Positions 46,168 through 55,958 of a stretch of DNA of 64,000 nt are shown here, in pieces. Source of the DNA: Myotis daubentonii (Eukaryota; Chordata; Mammalia; Chiroptera; Vespertilionidae); the NCBI RefSeq assembly GCF_963259705.1, contig NC_081851.1:17706145-17770144 (forward strand). Direction: 5' to 3'. Position 1 is the stretch's first letter; the number at the start of each line of letters is the position of its first letter. The translations under genes and the position numbers were made by a program. Below the pieces are notes generated by a model that was not told the origin of the DNA, did no database searches, and saw only the letters and a list, made by a program, of their open reading frames with translations.

Positions 46168-46272
46168 CTAGAGGCCTGATGCAAGGGGCTCGGCCCTCGC
46201 AGCCCCAGCTTCGTCCAGAAGGTCGTTCGGCTGTCCAGTCTAATTAGCATATTACGCTTTTATTACTATAGA
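46168..46272 (-). mobile_element. Very short (105-bp) HeliBat derivative
   Basis: CTAG at 46168-46171 and TCTATAGTAATAAAAG start at 46272 (minus strand), with A and T flanks. The 3' hairpin is incomplete: ggcctgatgca is followed directly by aggggctcgg, so one arm of the usual gcatgaaattcgtgc palindrome is missing. The 5' subfamily block (ccagtctaattagcatatta) is shared with the copies at 13222 and 53205. Confidence 0.85.
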
Positions 46273-47164
46273 TACCAAGGAGGAATCACCCTGGTTAGTT
46301 GCCTCTTTTTATCTCCTGTATTTATTTATCCTCGCTTCACGCATTTCAGTGCATTGGTACAAAAAGGTGTTTGTTTCAATTTTATGTTTAAAAAACTATA
46401 ACAGATATTCATGAGTTTAATTTAACTGTTTACTTACTACAGTCACGCTTGTTAAGGGCTGCAATAAACCAACTGGAAAACTAAGTGCTTCACTTCCTCA
46501 CATCCTAAGTGGCACAGAATTCTAAGAATCCCCTCATTACAGATTCAGTTGGTACTCATACCAGCAGCATCAATCCTAATGACTCCACTTGGAATTCACA
46601 CCGATAGTATGTGTCATGCCCTTGCCTGCCCTCAGAGAATCATGCTCACTTATGGTTTTTTATGCCCTGTGTTTGATAAATAAGCTGATAATCTTTGCTC
46701 TGTACAATAAAAGACTATTAAAACGAGGCCTGACTGATGTGTGGCTGGAGACCGAAGAAAGAAACTTTTTAAAGTCCCAACACCAACATACAGTCCTCCA
46801 GCTCCCTTCCTGCTACCGTGTCCAGCTAATCAGGCTTTCTTACATTTCTGGATGTCATCCCAAACCACGTGAAGACACAACTCTCAATCACACGGTAAAC
46901 CTTAAAACCCACCAAACCACAACTGCTACCGCCAGCGGTATTTTTTTCATGCCAGATATTCACTTGATCATCCTAAGAAAGCCAGAAATTTGGCATATGA
47001 CCCATTTTGTATTCGAGGAAATAGAAGCAAAGGGGTTACCCACTGTGCTGGGCAGGCAGAGCCAGGACTCGTCGGAGCACTGGGCTTCAGACCCAGGCTC
47101 CCCTGCTACCAAGTGGTTGTGTTAGAACTGATTTGTCACCTCCAAACATAGTCCTACCCCTACC
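46273..47164. other. Non-coding sequence with a 178-codon frame judged incidental
   Basis: The plus frame 46589-47125 is the longest outside repeats, but shows no domain I recognise. Its 3' part (46990-47110: gaggaaatagaagcaaaggg, ggcagagccaggactcg) looks like a reversed MIR. No coding call is made. Confidence 0.45.
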
Positions 47165-47525
47165 CACCTGGAATGGCCAGCTGTGCATGTCAACTTGGCT
47201 AGGATAAAGTCACTTAATCGAACCCGCACCCAGGTGTTGCTGTGCAGCTATTTCACAGATGTGGTGAGCATCCACAGTCAGTGACTTCACATAAAGGAGG
47301 TTATCCCGGCTAATCGATGTGGGCCTAATCCAATCCGTTGAGAGGCCTTAACTGCGGAACTGAGGTTTCCCTGAAGAAGCAACTCCACCAATTCCACTGG
47401 CGAACTAAACATCAGTTCCTGCCCGAACTTCCAGCCTGCTCATCCTGATGGCCTGCCCCATGCATTCTGCATTTGCCTGTCAATTCCTCATGACCATATA
47501 GGCCAACTTAATACAATCAACCTGT
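47165..47525 (+). mobile_element. MLT1-like MaLR LTR remnant
   Basis: catgtcaacttggctaggat, caggtgttgctgtgcagcta, gatgtggtgagcatccacag, cctaatccaatccgttgaga, tgaggtttccctgaagaag and attcctcatgaccatatagg keep MLT1 order. The 3' end decays into (CATC)n at 47526-47550. A similar LTR end (ggttctctcttgaaaccctg, actgatgcac) occurs at 48463-48493 and may be its continuation, displaced by later insertions. Confidence 0.7.
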
Positions 47526-47578
47526 CATCCATCCATCCATCCATCTATCTACCTACCTTCCTCCCTTTTATTTATATA

Positions 47579-47770
47579 CTAGTGGCCCAGTGCATGAATT
47601 CGTGCACACTGAAAGGAAATTAATTAGAATAAATATTTTAATATCGCTATTCGCCCTTTCTCTATAATAGAAGTGTCAACCGAATTCACTATCGACAATG
47701 ACAGATGGAAACACACACATGCGATTGGTGCAAGAGATTTATATGTATTGCACATGTGTGAGTCAATTTA

Positions 47771-47773
<3 letters not shown>
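47579..47773 (-). mobile_element. HeliBat 3' end with AT-rich interior, 5' end not found
   Basis: CTAG at 47579-47582 after an A, followed by ggcccagtgcatgaattcgtgcac, a near-perfect hairpin. Beyond it the sequence is AT-rich (ggaaattaattagaataaat, ccctttctctataatagaag) and unlike the GC-rich interiors of the other HeliBats here. It runs into (TA)n at 47774. Possibly the 3' region of an autonomous-type subfamily; no coding part is visible. Confidence 0.75.

Positions 47774-47832
<59 letters not shown>
47774..47832. repeat. (AT)29 microsatellite
   Basis: 59 bp of uninterrupted AT dinucleotides bordering HeliBat sequence. Self-complementary, prone to cruciform formation and length change. Confidence 0.97.
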
Positions 47833-47833
<1 letters not shown>

Positions 47834-48049
47834 CAAACTTGCTTAATTAGACCTGCTTTCTAATTTAGCTAAACTTTTTCCAGTCTATGGAAGCACCCCA
47901 ACTTCTCTTTAAGGTAATTGTCAGCAACACAGCAGTAAATATCAACACGAAGCAGATTATTATTGTAGATCACACAGGGAGAACAAAGGGTAAAATATTT
48001 AACGGCAGCAGTGGTTGACTATATTCTGCGCAGTGAGAAAACCTGAAGT

Positions 48050-48215
48050 CATTTTCAAGGTCCACCATTTCTTACTTCTTTTCAGTCGGGTCAAGTTTCT
48101 AAACTTTCTAAATCTCCGTTTTCCAGCTAATGAAAAGAAAATAGGATTCCACTGAGTCTCCTATACTCCAGGACTTCTGTGAGGACCAAATGAGATGAGG
48201 CACGGGAAAACGTTT
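48050..48215 (+). repeat. MIR SINE remnant
   Basis: tcaagtttctaaactttcta, aatctccgttttccagctaa and gtgaggaccaaatgagatga follow MIR order. Diverged. Confidence 0.55.
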
Positions 48216-48384
48216 CACAGACATTTGGTTACAGTGTAAAGTGTTTCCACCTGGCTATAAAGCAAGTCATGTACCTGGGCTGAGGAAATTGCAAGGAGGC
48301 TAGTCGTTGCTAGGGAGAGGAAGTGGGTGTTGCTACGTGACGTCATTACCCGGATGGAGGGAAGGGCACTTAGCATATTAGCCT

Positions 48385-48405
48385 TATATATATATATATA
48401 TATAT

Positions 48406-48440
<35 letters not shown>
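48385..48440. repeat. (TA)12(GATA)8 compound microsatellite
   Basis: 24 bp of TA followed by eight GATA units. GATA motifs are tandem here by slippage. Minus-strand Tyr/Ile/Ser frames arise from it. Confidence 0.96.
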
Positions 48441-48499
48441 TCCACATATCTTCTACTGTTTCTGGTTCTCTCTTGAAACCCTGACTGATGCACCACCTA

Positions 48500-51400
48500 A
48501 AAAGCGAACTGGTGATTAAGGAGCTATCATGAGCCAATACTGTGTCAGGCACTGTGGCCTATTAATGTACAGCAAGCCTGTACATATACTACATGCCAGG
48601 CTACCTCCCCCAACCCCTTCATGGCAATCAACTGCATTCTAAAATTCCGTACAACTATTTCTCCTTTAGTGATTTAGGACTCCCTTTATCCTTAATGCAG
48701 GCAGAAAACAAACTGCCCTCCTCGTATAGTTAAAGTCACTCATATACTCATGCTGTCCTTGATAAAAACGATGTTAAAATGTAAAATCTGCATAAGCTTC
48801 CTAACTCTAGCCCAATTCTGTTGCACTGTGTAAGTTTTACTATTTTGCATAATTAACAAGTTCATGCAAAACTCAGTCACTGCAAGTGCAAGATTAAAGT
48901 GAAGGATTTCCAGTATTACCAAAGTATCATTCATCAGGTGTTGGTTTGGAAAAGCCGGCTCTTCTCTCCGTGTTAAATAACCAATGCTCCCTCATGCTTC
49001 CCTGTGAATCAGCTCCTCGCTTGCAATCACTTCACTGGCTCACCTGTGGAGCTCTGATGTCATTTTCCCCCTCATCCTAAATCACTTAATATGGGATTCA
49101 GTCTGCTCATAAGAGATTCTGAAGTGCCGAGGAACGCTGCTCTTAATATGAAGCAGGTATATACCAACACGTTCAGTCTTGGGTTCACTATACCCATCCT
49201 TACACCACCACCGTCCACCCTGGCATTCTCCTAGCGGCGGGAACCTTGATTCTTTACTCTCCATCCTGAGACCTTATACCTACAGGCTGCTTACAGCTTA
49301 CCTTATGTCTCCAACAAAACTACCTGATGCTTGTTTCTATTCAGGTGGCTTATACCTGCCTATGACTCCCATTTCCCATAATACTTTTCAATCCGTGTTG
49401 GCTATTTTATCTCCTCCCGTCTATTGGTCTAAAGCCAACAACTGGTCACCTATAAGCCACTGAACGTAATTTCCAACCCTTCGCTCCTGTCTCTGATCAA
49501 AAGATGTTCACAAATTGCCTTTCACGTACAGCAGCAACATGTTCACTCTGAGATGATCTTTGAAGTAACAATGTGCAGATCTGTCTGAAGAAGCATAAAT
49601 ACAATGTCTGCTCCACCGCAGAGACTACTCACTAAACGCCAACTGTGCTGAAACGGCCACGGAGGAAAAAAGCACCGCGAGTGCTTGATTTGGGAACAGG
49701 TGTACTTCTGTTCAGGCAAGGCTCGAAACTATCCTCCCACTGCTTACTCACTAAGGATTGTCAGCAAACGTTTTTATTGTTCATTTGTTTTCATTCCCAA
49801 GCATATATTAAAAAATTAGGCTTGATTAATAATTTAAAATACCGTTTATGGTCGTAGCATTTGGATACTGTATTAAAGCATTAAAGAAAGGCCTCGATAG
49901 GGGAGAGGTAAAATAGCAATGCATTCGTCCCCACCAAGCACCACATCTGAGCATTTTGATCACTATACGCACAAAGAGAAACAACAAAAACATCTGGATG
50001 AACGTTTCCAGTTACTGCAAGAATGTTTTAAACATCTTGTCTTCCGTATCACTGTCTAGGAGGGTACATAGGAGTAATATCTCTTGGACCGCAATATAAG
50101 GCAAGTGTCTGCATCTCCCAGGTGACTAAGTTTATATTTAAGGACTACGCGACTACTGAAGCCCCCCAAATTTCTCTTTTCACTTTAGCTGCTAGAAAGC
50201 TCAGAGTCCATTTACAGGCTATGTTTACTTACTCTGCAATAATTGTATGAATTTGGGTAAGTTCCCTTACAACCTTTGCTGAAGAGACCTTGTAGTTAGG
50301 CAGACCAAGTTAAATCTAATTATTTCAGGCTCTGACTGGCTTTGCGGTATGGCTAACATCACATATTTCTCCAAATACTGAATTAAGGGCTCTACAATTC
50401 CTTGCTCCTTATCAAGGCTACTCTGACAATTGGTGTTTAACTGAAGAATCTTAAGAGAACGCCTTTACATAAATGCTAAGGAAGGCATAACAGTGCTTTT
50501 GATTTGTGCGCACAGAGTAATAACCCAGCACGGCGTCTGCGTCGGAGCTGCTGCGGGAGGCGCTCCCTGGGGTGGAGCGCATTAGTCCGTTTACTCTGCC
50601 AGCTGGCGGAGGCTCTGTCTTTGATGCTGGATTGCGAGAAGTGTGGCATCAAGGGCCTGTGGTTCTGTGTGTGGCTATCACATCCCAATCTCTTTTAATC
50701 ACGGTTTGACCTATGATTTCTGTATGTCCGTTTTTATAAGACTGAGAATGTTCCAAGACTTAGTACAAAAGTATTATGTATATGAAAAGGATTCCTCACA
50801 AAAACTCAGTAGAAACTGCAAATTACAGACTAGCAGCCTCAATAGATCAAGCCTGGTTTTGTTGGACATGTGTGCCCATTTGAAATTTGCCCGTTTGATG
50901 TTCACTCACACAGGAGGTGGGGCTGGCTGCTCTGGCAAGTACTGACCTCTGATATGGCAAAACCCCAAGTAGGAAGGCCGAACAGTCATCAAGGGTTTTC
51001 TGTGCCCCAGGATTCATACAGAATTTTACAGATCAACACTTGAACTGCATACAAAAACATTACAAATGTATGTGTTACGTTTTATCGCAAACTGTTCCTT
51101 TGAAAGAATACCCTGCTGTGCCCAGCAGCTGCCGCCATCCACCTGAAAGGATGCTGAGTGGGAACTGAAGGGGGTGAACTGAGTCCTGGCAGCCCAGGGG
51201 CTGGAAGGGAAGACGGGCATCTGGGGCACACCTGTGCTCGGTGGTGAAGAACCCCGTGCTGCTACAGCTGTGATGTGAAATTCCAACAACCACCAGGTAT
51301 GTGAAAATCATTTCACCATTTTAAAGGCTCTGGTACAGGTTAGCGGCTCTAATGATTCATCAGGACTGTCTTATTGAGAGGGGCAGAATTTATAAGCACA

Positions 51401-52179
51401 AAACCACAGCTGGCAGAGGAAAGTGCTCAAATGGAAGAAAGGAACAGAATCCACCCATAGCCTCAGACACAGTGTTCCTTGGGACGTGGAAATAATTCAG
51501 AGATACGGGAAGAAGAGATTGCTCTTTAGCCCAAAGGAGAGCAAGGCCACATTCTCATTACTGGGGATGATGAATCCTGGTATTTCCAAGTGATCAGCCT
51601 ATACTAGTACAAGGAAGGCCACGCTATATATCAGCCTAAGAACCCAGCATTATTAGAGGCTTGGGGCAAAATCCACTGTGACCCGTGGAGAAATATTTGT
51701 CCAGAAAACTGATGGTCAGCATTCTACATTTATGCTTGATGACAAACACAGTCTATAAATGCCACTTGGTAATTTACATTAGTAAAAATTATTAGCCAAA
51801 AGTCACACTTGGAGCATATGTGCTTCCATATACCACATAACTTGTTACAACTTGTCCTCATAGTTATAACTATGCTGTATGTCCCCATTAAAACCCAATA
51901 TATTACTTCTCTGCACACTGATTGCAAAAATTTTTCTCCATTAGGCTATCTTCCAATCATACCGAGCTTTCGAAAGGTCATATTTTAACCTGAATAAATG
52001 TAGTTGTATTTCCCACCATATGATCCCTCAAGATCAGGAATCACTAGTGTATGGAAAGAAACATGGGGCTACATCTGTGATCAGGAAACCACAAATTTAA
52101 TGAGGGTCAAAATCTCACAGGGCCATACAACCCCAAATGATAACACAGGGAAACAAATTCTTAGCTTGCAGTTTCTGTA
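48500..52179. other. Mostly unique non-coding sequence
   Basis: No clear transposon in 3.7 kb. A small CpG cluster sits at 50520-50585 (cacggcgtctgcgtcgg, tgcgggaggcgc). The frames around 50476-50945 and 51026-51311 are short and unrecognised. No exon call is possible. Confidence 0.4.
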
Positions 52180-52290
52180 TTAGGGGTTGATTGTGTTCTG
52201 CCAAAATTGCATATCCACGAGCAAAACAAATTCTTTTAGTTATTTTAAGCTGCTAAGTTTTAAACTACTAAAGTGGATTGCCACACAGCA
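52180..52290 (+). mobile_element. MaLR LTR remnant, internally deleted
   Basis: ttaggggttgattgtgttct with gccaaaattgcatatcc resembles an MST/MLT1 start. It is followed almost at once by an LTR end-like block (tattttaagctgctaagttt, then ccacacagcaa). The middle of the LTR is missing. Confidence 0.45.
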
Positions 52291-52649
52291 AGGGGGTACC
52301 CACACTCTCCTACAGGGAGAGCACAAAGATGCATGAGGTGCTGTCCTCTTTGTGGAGACAGATACTAAGTGGTACCAAAACAGGGAGGAGAAAGGACAGC
52401 CCCACCTGCACTCCCAGCCCCTTGTCCCTGCTGACCCCACACCCCATTTGAGCCTGAACCCTCCAAGCCCTTCCTAGGTTCTGAAAGCACTTGGGCAAAA
52501 CCAATGCCAGCTCACTCCTTTCATCCATAGAGGAGAAGAATGAAAGAGTTGAAGTAATTCAATAACAAGGACAATGTCTTATTCAGTTATACCTACTATT
52601 GTCCCTAATGTAGGAAGAACCGTATCTAAGCATTTTAAACAGACAGTGA

Positions 52650-52800
52650 ACTCTTTTTTTATTGTTGACACCATTGCAGATGTCCCCCATTTCCCCCCAC
52701 CTTTGCCTACCTCCACCCAGCCCCCGTCACCCCTTCTCTGGCCTTCACCACTCTGTTGTCTGTCCATGGGCTATGTGTATATGTTCTTTGGCTACTCTCT
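52650..52800 (-). mobile_element. L1 3' UTR fragment (same family as 25325 and 62370)
   Basis: A T-run at 52652-52660 is followed by attgttgacaccattgcaga, C-rich tracts and ctgtccatgggctatgtgta, ctttggctactctcttc, the same order as at 62380-62550. It is the 3' tail of a 5'-truncated, minus-strand insertion. Confidence 0.72.
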
Positions 52801-53098
52801 TCACCTTATTATTTGGATTCTTGATAGTATGTTTGTTTTTCACAGTGGTAGTGTTAGAAACTTTGGACCTATTGTTTGTGCATTCAAAAACTCAAATAAT
52901 AATAAAAAATATTGTGGATAATGGGAACAGGGCTTCTCACTATCAGAAAAGGGAGTTACAAATACAGAAAGGGAGAAGACTAGAATGAACCCTGTGGAAC
53001 GGAACTGGAATTGGAGGTATCAGTATAAACCCTGATTTCTGTTGATACAAAGGTAGATAAACAGGTGTATGGGTGATAGATACTCAAGGTAGATACTC

Positions 53099-53204
53099 AA
53101 GTAGATACAGATATGTGTATATATGTATGTGTGTATATATATGTATATATCTATATAAACATATACATGTATATGTATACATAGATATATGTATATATTA
53201 TATA
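53099..53204. repeat. TA/TG-rich degenerate microsatellite
   Basis: Mixed GTATAT, TATG and ATATAC units over about 105 bp. A HeliBat is inserted at its right end. Confidence 0.9.
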
Positions 53205-53421
53205 CTAGAGGCCGGATGCACAAAATTCATGCAAGGGCCTTGGCCCTGGCCCCCGCCCGCTGCCACCACCATCAGGGACCTCTGCCGCGGCCTCTGCCCA
53301 CCACCACCACCACTGCCGCTGCCACAGGCCTCTGCCACCTCTGCCACAGCCCCCACCCACTGTGACTCTGTCCGGAAGGACATTCAGTCTAATTAGCATA
53401 TTACCCCTTTATTATGAGAAA
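53205..53421 (-). mobile_element. HeliBat Helitron, short non-autonomous copy
   Basis: CTAG at 53205-53208 after A. Hairpin around gcacaaaattcatgc. The interior is low-complexity (ccaccaccac, gctgcc units). The 5' side has attcagtctaattagcatat and a decayed start near 53421. Same 5' subfamily as the copies at 13222 and 46168. Confidence 0.85.
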
Positions 53422-53439
53422 TAATATATAGTAGCTCTA

Positions 53440-54680
53440 TCTAATGAAAGGGCCTAAAAACAAGGATAGCCAAGTATCAGTGAGCACACATAGTACCCAA
53501 ATCTTGGTTTCTAAATACCATTTCTGGTTGTGGAGAAATGGTTGATTCCAGATTCCAGGTCTGGGGCTGGGGAACTACAAAATGATTCTAGAACATCTTG
53601 GTGCACCAGAAAAGGGAATAATGAAGAATGATAGAAAAATGTCAAGTGGAAAGAACCTAGTTTGAAAGGACTCCTGCAGACCAATTCCAGGGTAACGTGA
53701 GTGTTAAAATAACGTGAATAATCGATTATAACCCACTGGATGAAACAGAAATCCACGAGTGCACACTGATTAAGTGAATAAGGGGGAAGGAAGGCCCCTC
53801 CTTACAGAGGAGTGACAATTAGTAAACGCACCAGTCGTGGCAGTTAGAAAAGCACCATTTGGCCAGCACCACGATAAGAATGGACCAGGCAGGACACATC
53901 AAAGAATGCTGACCTGGTCTCGAAGACACTTGCTGATAGTCCTTACACTAACCTCAGGGGAGGAACCTGGCAGGTACCACTTTAACCAAGTGATGACATT
54001 CACAACATCAGTCCTGGGACAAATCTCATCATGGGCCTCTGGGCATGAGCTCTCAGAAGGATGAGCACCTCTCCTGTGGCTTTCCTGTCAAAAATGCAAA
54101 GCTTGAAACAAACCTACATTGAGAAACAGTCTATAAAATACTGGCCTCTGGTCTTCAAAAATGTCCAGATCATGAAAAACAAAAGAAAAAAAATAGAGCC
54201 GGAGGAACTGAAGCATTTACAGGAGCCTAAAGAGACATGACAACTCACGGGTCCTGAAGAGAATCCTGGGCGGGGCAAAGAAAAGGAGACATCACGAAGA
54301 CAATTTGAGAAATAAAATAAGGCCTATAAGTAGCCCTGAAGTGACGATCATTGCCTAATTCTGATTACTCTCCTGCAGTTGTGTAAGAGGATGTTCTTGC
54401 TTTGTGGGAAATACACACTCAAGTATTTAGGAAAAAGTGAGCATCATGCCTGCAACTTACTCTCAAGTGGTTCAGAGAAAAATTTTATGCATATATGCTA
54501 ACATATTTTACACTGTAAACATATACAGAAAACAAAGCAAAGAGAAGAAAATATGAAAAAGATAAGAATAAAACATTGTGGTAGTGTTAACATTTGGCAA
54601 ATCTGAGTGAAAGGTGTAAGGGAATTTTTATTTTTCTTGCAACTTTTAATATGAAATTATTTAAAAATAAATAGTTAACA
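53440..54680 (+). mobile_element. Old L1M 3' UTR
   Basis: The region 54210-54480 (acaggagcctaaagagacat, gacaactcacgg, ttgtgtaagaggatgttctt, ggaaatacacactcaagtat, cctgcaacttactctcaagt) keeps the order of L1ME-type 3' UTRs, and tttttcttgcaacttttaat at 54630-54650 marks the terminus. The assignment of 53440-54180 is less certain. Confidence 0.6.
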
Positions 54681-54930
54681 TTATAAAGATATGGAAAGAT
54701 TTAAAAATATCCACCCAATAGTAAAATAGATTAATTAAAATATTACATATTAGCTTCTAACTGCAATTAACATGAAAAATACAGAGATATATGTATCAAT
54801 AGGAATACATGGTAAAAATATGTTAACTGACAAAAGACAAGTTACACAATGTCATGGATAGTCCAATATCACTTAAAGTGATATTTAAGTCATTTAAAAT
54901 ACATATGTGAAATATTACTATAATTATTTA
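54681..54930 (+). repeat. Possible further L1M remnant
   Basis: A string like atgttaactgacaaaagaca, agttacacaatgtcatggat resembles the L1M 3' area after ORF2. Short and diverged. Confidence 0.35.
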
Positions 54931-55145
54931 GGGAAATTCTTATTAATTTTTGACAGGGGGCCACACATTTTCATTTTGCACTGGGTGTCAGTGTTTTTTC
55001 AAATTAAAAAAGACCTTTTCATAAGTTCATCTTAAGATGTTAATTTGGCCTGTGATATAACAAAAAAAAAAACACAAATAATATTCAGCATTTCAAAGTT
55101 GAATTGCCCTAAACTAGAGTTCAATTTAAAAGAAAACCTATCTGC

Positions 55146-55330
55146 ACCCGGCTAGTGTGGCTCAATGGTTGAGCTTTCAACCCATGAACCAAGGGGTCAC
55201 CAGTTCAATTCCTGCTCGATCCCCAGTAGGGGGCATGCAGGAGGCAGCCGATGGATGATGTTTATCTCTCATTGATGCTTCCATCTACCTATTCCACTCT
55301 CTCTAAAAGTCAATAAAAAACATATTTAAA
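55146..55330 (+). mobile_element. VES-type SINE
   Basis: Head acccggctagtgtggctcaa, B-box ccagttcaattcctgctcga, hinge, tail aaagtcaataaaaaacatat. Relative to the other copies it lacks about 20 bp after the B-box (gggcacatg region). Confidence 0.9.
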
Positions 55331-55384
55331 AAAATAAAATAATTTATTTTTTTAAAAAAAGAAAGAAAACTCTGCTTAGCATGT

Positions 55385-55685
55385 GGTTCCCTTGTCTGAA
55401 GCAGTGGCAGTCACTTCTCTGCTGAAACATGACCTCTTCAGAAGTTTTCTTTAGCCCCCGCCCCCCATGCAGTCCATCACCCCTCGCCTTATTTTGTTTT
55501 TATCACAGCACTTACTCTCTGAAATCCTACCAATTGTTCACACAGTTATGCATATTACATCCTCTTCATTAGAACATAAGCCCTGGGAGGTAAGGGGCTC
55601 TATATCCCTGACCCCTGCTACATATTCCAGGGAGCTAAACAGGACTTGGCACTCCGGAGGCATCTCATGTCTGCTGATAAAATGA
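55385..55685 (+). repeat. L2 LINE 3' remnant
   Basis: catgacctcttcagaagttt, ttgtttttatcacagcactt, cattagaacataagccctgg and a gacttggcactccggaggca tail follow L2 3' order. Confidence 0.65.
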
Positions 55686-55882
55686 ACTTAAAACAAGAGG
55701 AAGGAAGGAAGGGAGAGAGATTTGCAGAGACGGAGAGAAGCCTGAAAGAGTCCATGCTTTTGGAACAAGCCCACAGCAAGGTTTTCCAAGAGCCTGAAGG
55801 TCGCACAGACTTGAAGGTGGCAGGGACACTTGGTGCTTGGAAATCACATTCTCCACTCACGTCCTCAGTAAACACTCCAGGC

Positions 55883-55950
55883 CAGCGGTCGCCAACCGGG
55901 GTCCACGGGCCACTGGTGGTCCGTGAGGTCCGAAAGGTTGGCGACCGCTG
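55883..55950. mobile_element. 68-bp near-palindromic hAT MITE with perfect TSD
   Basis: Ends cagcggtcgccaacc and ggttggcgaccgctg form a perfect 15-bp inverted repeat. Perfect 8-bp duplications ctccaggc lie at 55875-55882 and 55951-55958. Same family as 24907-24975, in a slightly different central arrangement (gggccactggtggtccgtga). The overlapping frames at 55618-55989 and 55646-55981 are incidental. Confidence 0.96.
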
Positions 55951-55958
55951 CTCCAGGC

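Noticed and set aside
46589..47125. 178-codon plus-strand frame
   Set aside because: No recognisable domain, and the 3' part overlaps a MIR-like relic. The length is within what 64 kb yields by chance.
50520..50600. Possible CpG island promoter
   Set aside because: The CpG-rich part is under 100 bp with no exon-like sequence next to it.
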